DNA of 64,000 nt, taken from CAVRXT01 sp963725655 (GTDB lineage: Bacteria; Acidobacteriota; Terriglobia; Acidiferrales; UBA7541). The stretch lies in assembly GCA_963725655.1 (NCBI GenBank), contig CAVRYY010000003.1, forward strand, positions 1,192,180-1,256,179. The letters run 5' to 3'. The position numbers and the translations under genes are program-made. The notes below the pieces were generated by a model. It did no database searches and was not told the origin of the DNA. It saw only the letters and a program-made list of their open reading frames with translations. Of this stretch, positions 43,812 through 52,989 are shown piece after piece (position 1 is the stretch's first letter; each line of letters opens with the position of its first letter).

Positions 43812-44145
43812 TGGAACAACTACGCAGATTATGAGTAGTGAAGGTTTCGTTTTTTTGGTTTGGCGGATGCTCATCGCGAGTAGCAGTGGAGCAATTCAGA
43901 ATTGAGGCCTCCACAACCGGCGGCGGTCGTGGAGGCAGCTCTCCTAGGGGCAAGGTGTGACTTTTGTTTAGTTACTGAAGGTGGTGGCACACCCTTAAGG
44001 GTGTATTTTCAGCTTTTGATGAGCAGTAGGGTTTTCCGTTTTGGCTTGGTGGATGGTGCCCGCGGCTGCCGTGGAGCGATCTGGCCCCGGGGATGATATC
44101 GTCGATCCTTTGTGCCAGAGCTCCGGAGTCTTCCGTAGGCTTGAA

Positions 44146-44624
44146 TCACGGTTGCATGTATCGTAATTTCACCGCGGACGTATAAGCGCTCGTTGCGCTG
44201 AGGGTTGAGTGAAATTTCTTGTCGCAAGAGTAAAAAATGACTCGCCTCCCTAGTTCATAGGACAAGTCGCGACAGGTTTCGGCAATGATTGCATCTGCAC
44301 TTCCGAGATTTCTTCGCTTTATTACTCTCGCGTACCGCAGCAAATGCCTCGCGTTCTCTAAGTCTCTCTTGGTGACGTCTCGCACGAAAATCCTTCCACG
44401 CGCGACGTCTCGAAGAACCTTCGATACATCCGATCGTATTCCTTGTCACCCGCACCCTGCATGAAGCAATAGTGCGCAAATGCGCTCCCCAATTCGACGA
44501 CCGTCAGTTCGGAAACATAAATCGTGTACCTGTGATTGGAGACGATTCGGCTAATCCGGGCAGATATCCTGGTCTTGATATATCGGTGCTTGAGCGCGCA
44601 CGTATCGAAGAAATAAGCTGGCAT
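44146..44624 (-). pseudogene. PIN-domain ribonuclease (VapC-like), frameshifted
   Basis: Two overlapping minus-strand frames (44624-44358 and 44385-44146) together make one PIN domain of about 158 residues. The first carries the catalytic Asp7 in FFDTCALKH and Glu in LTVVELGSA. The second carries Asp in GSADAIIAETC and Asp in FYSCDKKFH. A one-base gain near the A run at 44387-44390 would join them. PIN proteins cut RNA. It starts 6 bases after the response regulator stop, as the last gene of an operon-like module. It may be broken, a sequencing artefact or frame-shifted on purpose. Confidence 0.75.
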
Positions 44625-44630
44625 GGCTGG

Positions 44631-45128
44631 TCAATTTTTTTGCAGGTGTTTTTTAAGTTTCCTTTGGGCGCGCTTTGCCTTCGTGACGCTACCTTCTGCT
44701 CCCTTGAGAATATCTTCGGCGATTACATTCCAGGAACGGTTTACAGGTTCTTGGTTCAACAATGTCGAAATCGCTAGCAAGAGATCCTCGTTCCGGGCGG
44801 GCTTGTGAAGATATTTATCAACCTCCATCTCGGAACGTATCGATTCTCGAACGCTCTGGTCCTGCAACCTCTGGTCCAATTTCCCCGAAATAAGTATTGA
44901 CCTTACAAGAGGTAGTTTCTTTCGGATTCGCGACAGGAGCTCCAGACCTTTCATCTGGGGCATAACGTAATCCAGAACTACCAAGTCAAATCGAGTTTCA
45001 TCGCAGGCTTGCAAAGCCAGTTGGCCGGAAGACGCAGTTTTGACCGCGTATCCCCTGCCACGGAGGAGCGCCTCCCATGCATCTAGTTCGTCCTGTTCGT
45101 TATCAACTAGGAGAATGTGATAGGGCAC
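44631..45128 (-). CDS. Receiver-only response regulator
   Basis: The 165 residues hold one REC domain with acidic D9 and E11, phospho-acceptor D53 (VVLDYVMP), S81 (ILISGK) and K109 (YLHKPA). There is no DNA-binding or enzyme domain; the rest is a short basic tail (TKAKRAQRKLKKHLQKN) that might bind nucleic acid or a partner. It starts 18 bases after the dual-ATPase kinase and directly precedes the PIN gene. The phosphorylated form may control the PIN or methylase protein. Confidence 0.93.
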   Translation of the reverse strand: MPYHILLVDNEQDELDAWEALLRGRGYAVKTASSGQLALQACDETRFDLVVLDYVMPQMKGLELLSRIRKKLPLVRSILISGKLDQRLQDQSVRESIRSEMEVDKYLHKPARNEDLLLAISTLLNQEPVNRSWNVIAEDILKGAEGSVTKAKRAQRKLKKHLQKN

Positions 45129-45146
45129 GAAAGCCTCAGCACTATG

Positions 45147-47042
45147 TTATCTATCCGGAAAGCGTACGTTAAAGATAGTACCAAGTCCAACCCTAGTAGT
45201 ATATTTGATATCACCGCCGTGGGCCTGAACGATGACTCTGCAGGTATACAATCCTATTCCCATTCCACCCGTCTTCTCGGTCTCAAATTCCCTAAATAAC
45301 TTACTTTGCATTTCATCCGCAATTCCGGGCCCGTTGTCAGAGACCTGCAGAATATTGTTTAACCCTTCCTTCTCAAGAAGGACGCTAATGTGCTTATCAT
45401 TTCGGTTCGTCATTTCGTCGAGAGCATCCACACTGTTCTTCAGGAGGTTTAGAAGTACCATCGAAAACCCTGTTCGGCTGACGCGTGCTGTTTGGCTCTC
45501 GGCTGCCTTGACCTCCAATCGGATTCCTTTTGCGTTGCATTCATGCTCCAAGAATCGACAATCCTCCCGAAGATGTTCGGCCAGATCAAGCTTCTCAACC
45601 TTTTCGACATCGCCGCGGGCGAGTTCAGCGATATACCCGATCGTATCGTCCATCCTCTGAATGTTCTTGTCGATCGCGGCCTCGTATCGGCTAATTAGGG
45701 GATCGTTTACCTGTATTGCGGACAGCCGATCATGAATGTTGCCGGTTTGAGTTCTTACTACCTGTAATGGCTGACGCAACTCATGACCCAGACCAGCACC
45801 CAGCATGCCCAATGCGTGGAGGCGTGCCCTCTCGAGCTTTATGGCCTTTCGCTGTCTGCCGGCTTTCCATTTTGGCTCGGTCACGAGGATACGAATGTTG
45901 CTTTCAAGGTTGCCCAACTGTTCTTGTAGGAGCGTAACCATCGCCTGCGCGGCCTCGTTGTCTATGAGGGCGTGTCTGCTTGATGTGTCCTTAAGCTGCT
46001 GATGTTTGATTCGAGATATTTCGATGAAACCGTAGAGCCGAGACGGAACGATATGAGCGTGGCCGGCCCTCTTTGCGCGTTTTTCCGAAATGCCCAGCCA
46101 ATCCGCCGTGGGAGACCCGAAGGGTTCGAGCCTGACGCCGTCCCTATAAATGCGAACGCTCGGCGAGAGGCCCTTGGACTTGCTCTTTGGAGGGCGCTTC
46201 AGAAAATAGAAGAAGTGCCCTGTCAATCCAATGATACTTTCTGTTTCTGCGCTCGACACGATCGATTCGCGCCGATTTTGAGGGCCTATAGACAGGTTCG
46301 AAAGCTTTCTGCTGACTTTGCCGTCGGATGCGACGCGGAACTCAAGGTCGAGATCCGCTCCGGTCGGTGGTTCCTGCGTGATCAAGCCCGATAGATTAGG
46401 CGAACCAGATACCTCGAGAATGATTTTAAAGTCCTCAGGAGCATGAAATGGGTTCAAAAGCTCTGATAGCATGGCCCTAAGTTTTTCAATGCGAGCTCTT
46501 TTCCAGTCACTATTCAGCTTTGTCAGCTCCAGGAGTGTCCCCGTTTGTCCCTTCGGCAGATCAGTCGATGGTAAAAATTCGAATGGGATTCGGACCTTAT
46601 CGAATTTTTGAGACTTGTCTTGAAAGCGGTTCCAATCGAAATCTACCTTGAGTGTTTTTGTGTCATCCGCCTCCGATTTCGTCAGAACCGTCAGTTTGCT
46701 AGCCAGACGTGATGCGGAGAAACGTCCAATGCCCTTTTCGCCGGTCGGAATCCTTGCAGCAGATGACGCTTGGTCGGGGCGGTCGCTGTAGCCCGCGACC
46801 ATGAAAAGATGTTCGAAGTCCAGCCTGGACATCCCTTGGCCGTCGTCCTGGATCCGTATAAGCCCCGGTCGCTTTTCGGTATTTGGATGAATTGTTACCG
46901 TTACTGTTCTAGCGTTCGAATCATAGGCGTTCTTAACCAGTTCAACCACCGCGTCTTCGTCGCTCGCAACAAGTTCTTGACCAATGATTCGCAGGAGATT
47001 GGCCGAGACTGTGAAATAGAAACCGGACCTTTCCTGAGTCAT
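45147..47042 (-). CDS. Soluble histidine kinase with an N-terminal MORC/Hsp90-like GHKL ATPase domain
   Basis: The 631 residues contain two GHKL ATPase modules and no transmembrane segment. The N-terminal one is of the Hsp90/MutL/MORC type: N box E34-VKN38-AYD41, DDGQGM (66-71) and GEKGIGRFSAS (101-111). The C-terminal half is a regular histidine kinase: phospho-accepting His420 in GAGLGHELRQPLQV, N box LLKNSVDALDE, DNGPGIADEM and GGMGIGLYTCR. It probably senses DNA or a cytoplasmic partner through the ATPase clamp and phosphorylates the adjacent receiver protein. AGGAAGG precedes ATG. Two bases separate it from the methyltransferase stop. The gene is more AT-rich than its neighbours. Confidence 0.93.
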   Translation of the reverse strand: MTQERSGFYFTVSANLLRIIGQELVASDEDAVVELVKNAYDSNARTVTVTIHPNTEKRPGLIRIQDDGQGMSRLDFEHLFMVAGYSDRPDQASSAARIPTGEKGIGRFSASRLASKLTVLTKSEADDTKTLKVDFDWNRFQDKSQKFDKVRIPFEFLPSTDLPKGQTGTLLELTKLNSDWKRARIEKLRAMLSELLNPFHAPEDFKIILEVSGSPNLSGLITQEPPTGADLDLEFRVASDGKVSRKLSNLSIGPQNRRESIVSSAETESIIGLTGHFFYFLKRPPKSKSKGLSPSVRIYRDGVRLEPFGSPTADWLGISEKRAKRAGHAHIVPSRLYGFIEISRIKHQQLKDTSSRHALIDNEAAQAMVTLLQEQLGNLESNIRILVTEPKWKAGRQRKAIKLERARLHALGMLGAGLGHELRQPLQVVRTQTGNIHDRLSAIQVNDPLISRYEAAIDKNIQRMDDTIGYIAELARGDVEKVEKLDLAEHLREDCRFLEHECNAKGIRLEVKAAESQTARVSRTGFSMVLLNLLKNSVDALDEMTNRNDKHISVLLEKEGLNNILQVSDNGPGIADEMQSKLFREFETEKTGGMGIGLYTCRVIVQAHGGDIKYTTRVGLGTIFNVRFPDR

Positions 47043-47044
47043 GT

Positions 47045-48367
47045 CTAGACCTTCCTAAGGGCTACAAGTGACTCCCTCAAAAAATGATTTCCGGCCAATC
47101 GTCGCCGAAAGTTTCGTGCAATGGCGATTCGGATTACGTCAAATCCCACCGCACGCCCGATCACTGAGACGAGGAGATCAGTTGGAATCAGGTAAGGCAA
47201 GTGTTTGCCGCCATGAAGAGAGTTTCCAACGACGATTGCCGCGATACCGTTCTTCCGCAGTAACCGAAACTGCTCGCGCAAGGAGGACCAAAGGTCAAGA
47301 GCATAGCCGAGAATAACGCGATGCCGGTGTCGCTCAGAGCTAGATCGCGTTCGACGCAAAATGGGACCTAGGACATCTCGAAGTATTCCCTTTTCGAGTA
47401 AAATTCTAAAGTCGCCGGGCAGCTGAGGAAGCAGTACGGATGGATGGCTTCGGAATGTACCGCGCCTAAGTTGGAGGAATTCCTCCTGTTCGGTAACGAA
47501 CCCGAGAAGCCAGAGTTCCAGTTTATAAACCTCCGAATAGTCAATGTTGTTGGGATAGGGGGGCGATGTCAGGACAAGGTCCATCGAGGAATCGTCAATT
47601 CCTTGTATGGCAACGCGTCTACCGTCCCCTAGGACGACGGTCGGCGTCGTCGGACGCGGTATCGTTTGCTGCATAAACCTAACGTCCGTGGCGATCTCTC
47701 GCCACTTCTCCATCAGTACGGCATTTGCGAGCTGGCGCTCCTTGGTGACGATCCGAAGGGCACGGCCATCTTTGCGAATCTTGCTGAGTTGTTCCACTGA
47801 AGCGGCGACTCCCAAGAGCAGTGCGTCGTGATTTGCGGACTTCCCATGAGATTTCAGTGCATCTCTAATCGCCAACAGACGCTTGGACAAATGTCGGCTA
47901 ATGCACCGGCCTGTTGTCAGGCTTGACAACCTGGGAATGTCAACGTCGGCTAAACACGAAGTTGCTAGCGTTTCCTCGGCTAGCTCCATAATTGTTTGCG
48001 GATTCATTTCCGGCCATCTAACCTTGGTCTGGGCAACGAAATGAATGAGCGGATTTCGCTCCACGCCCCACGCAGCGATTGAGATCGAGTGGGACAGTTC
48101 TTGTGCGCTGACAAGGGTTGTGCCAGCCCCGCAAAAGGGATCCAGAACTCGAAGGCTTGTTGATTCCGCTAGTCCGAGCGATTCAAGCGTCGCGCTCAGT
48201 AGCTCGGCGGAAAACCCTTCTTTGAATCGAAACCAACGGTGGATTGGCCGTCGTTCATTGCTCCCAGGCACCACGAGGCGCTTGAATTCCATCGCGAGGT
48301 CAACAGGCATCGACTCTTCGAGTTTTCTATATCTTCTTAGCTCGGGTAATTGTTTTTCTAGGATCAT
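47045..48367 (-). CDS. DNA methyltransferase (N4-cytosine/N6-adenine type), no cognate restriction enzyme
   Basis: A 440-residue SAM-dependent DNA methylase. Motif I is VLDPFCGAGTT (residues 74-84) and motif IV is TSPPY (268-271 region) within LVLTSPPYPNNIDYSEVYKLE. The SPPY form favours N4-cytosine or N6-adenine methylation of exocyclic amines. It opens the minus-strand module. No restriction endonuclease is nearby. It may mark host DNA for the dual-ATPase kinase to ignore. ATG at 48367 has only a weak, distant purine run upstream, so a downstream start cannot be excluded. Confidence 0.9.
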   Translation of the reverse strand: MILEKQLPELRRYRKLEESMPVDLAMEFKRLVVPGSNERRPIHRWFRFKEGFSAELLSATLESLGLAESTSLRVLDPFCGAGTTLVSAQELSHSISIAAWGVERNPLIHFVAQTKVRWPEMNPQTIMELAEETLATSCLADVDIPRLSSLTTGRCISRHLSKRLLAIRDALKSHGKSANHDALLLGVAASVEQLSKIRKDGRALRIVTKERQLANAVLMEKWREIATDVRFMQQTIPRPTTPTVVLGDGRRVAIQGIDDSSMDLVLTSPPYPNNIDYSEVYKLELWLLGFVTEQEEFLQLRRGTFRSHPSVLLPQLPGDFRILLEKGILRDVLGPILRRTRSSSERHRHRVILGYALDLWSSLREQFRLLRKNGIAAIVVGNSLHGGKHLPYLIPTDLLVSVIGRAVGFDVIRIAIARNFRRRLAGNHFLRESLVALRKV

Positions 48368-48788
48368 CGGTTCGGATGGTGCCCCTTACACTCAAAGGCC
48401 CGTACTCGCTGGATCAACTGGCTTTGCCGATTGCGACTGCGTCCGAGAACACTTCCTGCGTCGTGGAGTCCGAGCTCAACTGATAGATATTCATCAAGAT
48501 ACATCAAGAGGGCGCATCTCGCTCATGTTTCAGATTGCCACGTCACCGTGAGTTCTCGGTTAGACCGGAAGCGTCGATCGGTGAATTGACGCTGAAACCG
48601 CGACCGGGAATCAACCGCTGTTCGCAGCAAGCCAGAGGTGACGTGTAGCTCAGGAGGGGACCCGTCGGTTGCTAGCCGCGGGCAAGGCTTGCGAAATCGG
48701 GACAGGCGTAGGCGACGCGCTACCCCGATTCACGGCTAAGAACGCGGCCATGGCCTCCGGCGGAGATGCCCCTCGCGATCAACCCAAC
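48368..48788. other. Intergenic region between the methylase module and smc
   Basis: About 420 bases. It should hold the promoter of the minus-strand module. I see an inverted repeat AATCGGG / CCCGATT (near 48696 and 48723) after which smc ends, possibly its terminator. No gene is supported. Confidence 0.6.
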
Positions 48789-51700
48789 TCAAGCGGCGTT
48801 GGTTTTGGCCATGGCTTGTTCGGGGGCTTCGTCCCACCTTACTGAGACCAACTTTGAGACGCCGGGCTCTTGCATGGTTACGCCGTAGAGGACTGAGCCC
48901 ATCTCCATGGTTCTGCGGTTGTGGGTGACTACTATGAATTGGGTTTCGCCGCCCATTTCGCGGAGCATTTTGTTGAAGCGGCCTACGTTGGCTTCGTCCA
49001 GGGGGGCGTCTACTTCGTCCAGGATGCAGAAGGGGCTGGGCTGGTAGCGGAAGACGGCGATCAGTAGGGAGAGGGCGGTCAGGGCCTTTTCTCCGCCGGA
49101 GAGCAGCAGGATATTTTGCAGGCGCTTGCCGGGCGGCTGGGCCACGATGTCGATGCCGCACTCGCCACTGCTGTCTGGCTCGGTTAGGCGCATCTCCCCC
49201 GAACCCCCTCCGAATAGCGTTTGGAAGGCGATGGCGAAGCTGGCGTTGATGGCGGCGAAGGCGTCGTCGAATTTCTGGCGGGAGACGGTGTCGAGTTCGT
49301 TGATGGCCAGGCGGGTGTTTTCGATGGACTGCAGCAAATCGTCGCGCTCGCGGCGGAGGAAGGTGTCGCGCTCTTCGCATTGCTGGAATTCTTCGAGGGC
49401 CATCATGTTGACTGGACCCATGGCTTCGATGCGAGTCTTCATGGCCTGGCAATTGGTTTCGGCTTCGGCTAATTCGGCGGCGGGGAGCAGATCGGGTTCG
49501 AGGCCGATCAGCTCTTCGGGCTGGGCGTTGAGTTCAGTGATGCAGGTCTGGCGCATGTACTCGCGGTCGGAATCGTTGCGGGCCTTTTCGATTTCGCGAT
49601 GGCTGCGGGAGGCGCGAACGTCGTCTAGGGTCTGGCGGTCGGTGCGGAGCGCGTCGTCCAGATTGGCGGCGCGGCTGCGGGCTTCTTCCCATTCGGTTTC
49701 GAGCTGGGTCTTGCGCTCTTCCATGCGCGACTTTTCTTCGCGGAAGGATTCCATCTGGCGGATGGTCTCGGCGCTGTTGGCGGCGAGTTCTTCGCGTTCC
49801 TGGGTGAGGTGAGCTTCCTGGGAGCGTAGCGCGAGCAGGCGCTCTTCGGCCTGGCGGGATTCCTCGAGGAGGCGGTGCTCGATTTCTTCGGCGCTGGCGA
49901 GGCGCTGCGAGGCTCCGGCTAGCTCTTCGCGCTTGGCGCTGACCTGTTCCTGCTGGATCTGGAGATTCTGGCGCATGGCGTTCAGGCGCTCGACGGCGCG
50001 GGCGGCCTCGGATTCGGCGGTTTCACGGGCGCTGAGCGCTTCGACGTGCTGTTGGTGAGTGCGCTGGGCGCGGTCGCTTGCGGCGCTGGCTTCGGTGCGG
50101 AGCCTGGAAATATCGTCCCAGCACGCGGCGACTTGCTGCTCGAAGCGGCCGAGTTCGGCGCGGGCCTGATCGCGCTGCATACCGGCGGCGACCAAAGTTT
50201 TTTCGGCTTCGACGTGCTGCGCCAGGGTGACGCTCAGCCAGTCTTCGGCGCGCTTGGTTTCGACTTCGATTTGGGCCTGCTCGGTTTGCAGTTCGGTGGT
50301 GACGCGCGCCAGGCAAACCACTTCGCCTTCGTGCAAGCGCAGCTCGCGCTTGAGGGCCAGGGGACCGGCTTCTCCGGCGCGGCCTCCGGTGATCATGCGG
50401 CCGTGATAGCAAGTGCCGTCGGGGGTGAGGAAACTGTAGCTGGGATATTGGCGGGCCATGTCTTCGGCGACGGCGGCGCTCTCGACCATGAAGGCGGAGC
50501 GCAGCTTGGGCAGAAATTCCTTGGCCGCGGGGCCGAGCGGATCGCGGAAATCGACCATGTGGTCGAGGCGCGCGATTACGCCCTGGGTTTCCGGGAACGG
50601 ACTTTCCGGATCGGTGAGCGGGATGCTGAGGCTGCGCAGGGAATCGACGAAGAAGGTGGCGCGGCCTCCCATTTCTTCGCGGAGCAGGGAAATTCCGGCC
50701 CGGGCGTGATCGAAAGTTTCGACGACGACGTATTCGAGTTCCTCGCGCAGAAATTGCTCGACCGCGCTTTCGTATTCGGCGCGGACTTCCATGTAGTCGG
50801 CGAGCAGGCCGGTGGCGCGGAAGCCTTGCGAGGCTTCCTGGCTGTGGCTGGCGGAGAAAAGTTTTTGGACCGCGTCGGCGGTGTAGGCGCGCTCGTTGAG
50901 AATTTGTTCGAGCGATTCGCACTTGGCGCGGGAGGCGGAAAGATCCTGGCGGGATTTTTCCAGGCGCTGCTGGCCTTCGTGATTCTGGCGCTTCAAATCG
51001 GCGAGACGCGCCTGGGCTTCGTGGACGGCCTGGCCCAACTGCTGGGCGAGTTCGGCGGTCTGGTGATGATGGGCGTCGGCGGCTCCGGCGCGTTCGGAAT
51101 GGGCGGCGACGGTTGTTTCGAGTTCCTGCAAGGACTGGCTGCGGAGGCTTTCCGCGGCTGTAGCGCGCTCGGCGGCTTGCTCGGCTTGCTGGGATTCGGA
51201 ATGGCTGCGGACGGCGTCTTCGCCGAGGCGGATGGCGGTGCGGCGGAGGTTGTCGATGTGGGCGTCGAGTTGGGATTGCTCGTCGGCGCCGCCAGCGGCG
51301 CGTTCGGCGATTTGGCGCAAATCGTTTTCGAGCGCGGCGGCTTGCTCGCGGAGCGCGTGGACCGATTCGCGATGGCCGAGGATGCGGGCGTCGAGTTCGG
51401 ATTTCTGATTGCTGGCGCTCTCGGTTTCGAAGGAGAGGCGCTGGGAGCGGGATTCGATCTGGGCGCTTTGTTCGCGCTGGAAGGCGATGCGATTTTCGGC
51501 ACGGTCGAGTTCGAGGGCGGCTTGGCCGAGGAGTTGATTGGCTTGGCGGAGCTCGGCGTCGAGTTCGTAGACGCGGGCGCTGAGGCGCTCCTGTTCGGAT
51601 TCGCGCTCGTGCAGGGAACGCGCGCCGGTTTCTTCCTGGGCGGCGAGATCGCGGATGAGAACTTCCAGGCGTTCGGCTTCGGCGTCGAGCTGGCGGGCTT

Positions 51701-52661
51701 TGCCTGCCAGGACCTTGCGGAGCATGGTGCGCATTTCTTCGCGGAGTTCGGCGTAGCGGCGGGCTTTGGAGGCCTGGCGCTTGAGGGAGGCGAGCTGCTT
51801 TTCGACTTCGACGAGAATGTCGTTGACGCGGGAAAGATTGAGCTTGGAGGCCTCGAGCTTGGTTTCGGCGAGGCGGCGCTTGGTCTTGTACATGGTGATG
51901 CCGGCGGCTTCTTCGATGATGGCGCGGCGGTCCATGGGCTTGGAGTTGAGGATGAGGCCGATGCGGCCCTGCTCGATGATGGCGTAGGAATCGGGGCCGA
52001 GGCCCATGGTCATGAAGAGTTCGGTGATGTCGCGGAGGCGGACCGAGCGACCGTTGAGGAGGTATTCGCTCTGGCCGGAGCGGTACAGGCGGCGGCCGAC
52101 GACGACTTCGCCGGGGCGCATAGCGATGGCGTGCTTGGTGCTGCCGCGCTTCCTGGCGGCGGGATGCGCGCCGGTGGTGGCGGCTTCGGAGGCGGCGTCT
52201 TCGATCTCGCCGTTCGCGGTGACCAGCTCGCCGGCGGCTTCAGGGGCGGTGGCTCCGTCTCCGGCTGTGGCTGCGTCAGTGGCGTCTTCAGCGGGCGCGG
52301 TGAGGAAGGGATTCTCGGGATCCAGGGTCGGTTCGGGTGCGGCTGGGCCTGCTGCGGCCCCCTGGAGGACCTTGGCGGCGGCTTCGGCGAGATCGGCGTC
52401 GACCAGGGTGAGTTGCACCTCGGAGATGCCCATCGGGGGGCGCTTGACAGTGCCGTTGAAGATGCAGTCGGACATGCGCTCGGCGCGCAGGAGCTTGTGG
52501 CTCTGTTCGCCCAGGACCCAGGAGATGGCGTCGACGATGTTGGACTTGCCGCAGCCGTTGGGGCCTACGATGCAGGTGATCCCTGTGCCGGCGAAGGTGA
52601 TATGGGTCTTTTCGCAGAAGGACTTAAAGCCCATGAGTTCTACTTTTCTTAGTTTAAGCAA
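48789..52661 (-). CDS. smc: Chromosome segregation protein SMC, with a low-complexity insert in the head
   Basis: The bacterial condensin ATPase, 1290 residues. Visible are Walker A GPNGCGKSN near the N-terminus, then RSGQSEYLLNGRSVRLRDI, long coiled coils, a hinge in the middle (GLLADYMEVRAEYESAVEQF), and the C-terminal signature LLSGGEKALTAL with Walker B ILDEVDAPLDEANV. About 95 Ala/Thr/Pro-rich residues (DLAEAAAKVL to ARKRGSTKH) interrupt the N-terminal head after ISEVQLTLVD. Start TTG 52661 gives the family N-terminus LKLRKVELMGFKSF. Putative parS sites, its usual loading sites, lie 9 kb away. Confidence 0.97.
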   Translation of the reverse strand: MLKLRKVELMGFKSFCEKTHITFAGTGITCIVGPNGCGKSNIVDAISWVLGEQSHKLLRAERMSDCIFNGTVKRPPMGISEVQLTLVDADLAEAAAKVLQGAAAGPAAPEPTLDPENPFLTAPAEDATDAATAGDGATAPEAAGELVTANGEIEDAASEAATTGAHPAARKRGSTKHAIAMRPGEVVVGRRLYRSGQSEYLLNGRSVRLRDITELFMTMGLGPDSYAIIEQGRIGLILNSKPMDRRAIIEEAAGITMYKTKRRLAETKLEASKLNLSRVNDILVEVEKQLASLKRQASKARRYAELREEMRTMLRKVLAGKARQLDAEAERLEVLIRDLAAQEETGARSLHERESEQERLSARVYELDAELRQANQLLGQAALELDRAENRIAFQREQSAQIESRSQRLSFETESASNQKSELDARILGHRESVHALREQAAALENDLRQIAERAAGGADEQSQLDAHIDNLRRTAIRLGEDAVRSHSESQQAEQAAERATAAESLRSQSLQELETTVAAHSERAGAADAHHHQTAELAQQLGQAVHEAQARLADLKRQNHEGQQRLEKSRQDLSASRAKCESLEQILNERAYTADAVQKLFSASHSQEASQGFRATGLLADYMEVRAEYESAVEQFLREELEYVVVETFDHARAGISLLREEMGGRATFFVDSLRSLSIPLTDPESPFPETQGVIARLDHMVDFRDPLGPAAKEFLPKLRSAFMVESAAVAEDMARQYPSYSFLTPDGTCYHGRMITGGRAGEAGPLALKRELRLHEGEVVCLARVTTELQTEQAQIEVETKRAEDWLSVTLAQHVEAEKTLVAAGMQRDQARAELGRFEQQVAACWDDISRLRTEASAASDRAQRTHQQHVEALSARETAESEAARAVERLNAMRQNLQIQQEQVSAKREELAGASQRLASAEEIEHRLLEESRQAEERLLALRSQEAHLTQEREELAANSAETIRQMESFREEKSRMEERKTQLETEWEEARSRAANLDDALRTDRQTLDDVRASRSHREIEKARNDSDREYMRQTCITELNAQPEELIGLEPDLLPAAELAEAETNCQAMKTRIEAMGPVNMMALEEFQQCEERDTFLRRERDDLLQSIENTRLAINELDTVSRQKFDDAFAAINASFAIAFQTLFGGGSGEMRLTEPDSSGECGIDIVAQPPGKRLQNILLLSGGEKALTALSLLIAVFRYQPSPFCILDEVDAPLDEANVGRFNKMLREMGGETQFIVVTHNRRTMEMGSVLYGVTMQEPGVSKLVSVRWDEAPEQAMAKTNAA

Positions 52662-52989
52662 TCTTCCCCTCGGATGGAGCAGTTTGGTCCCAGAACGCTT
52701 TGAAAACAAAGCGATTACGGATAGTTCTAGTGGAGGATTCTAGCGACAAAGCTTTTGGCGGGTCGTTTCGCAGAGGCCCAGCCGCCTGGCGCGTGCATCG
52801 GCGGTTACGGGAACTGAAATTAGCACGCTCGGCGCGTCGGTGTAAAGGGCCCATTTGTCCATTAGCGGTGGTCGCGGGATTTCCACATGCCGCAGGTGGC
52901 GCTGGGCCTGCGGCGGGCGCTTTGGGGCCGGCTGCGGCTTCGGCTGCGACCCTGGCCCTGGCTGCTGCGGCACCTGTTATTATGTGGCG

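Larger units (their letters stand above)
43577..44145. other. Gene-poor region with repeats
   Basis: About 570 bases between the ars operon and the PIN-domain gene. It holds R2 copy 3, an R1 copy and a perfect 16-base palindrome ACACCCTTAAGGGTGT at 43989-44004. No gene is supported. Confidence 0.65.

Noticed and set aside
48630..48740. tRNA-like gene or attachment site upstream of smc
   Set aside because: A TAGCTCAG-like word occurs, but no acceptor, anticodon or T arm can be drawn.
50046..52652. 868-residue plus-strand frame opposite smc
   Set aside because: It is a Gly/Ala/Phe-rich antisense shadow of the GC-rich smc gene; no family motif and no start context. smc itself has all SMC motifs.
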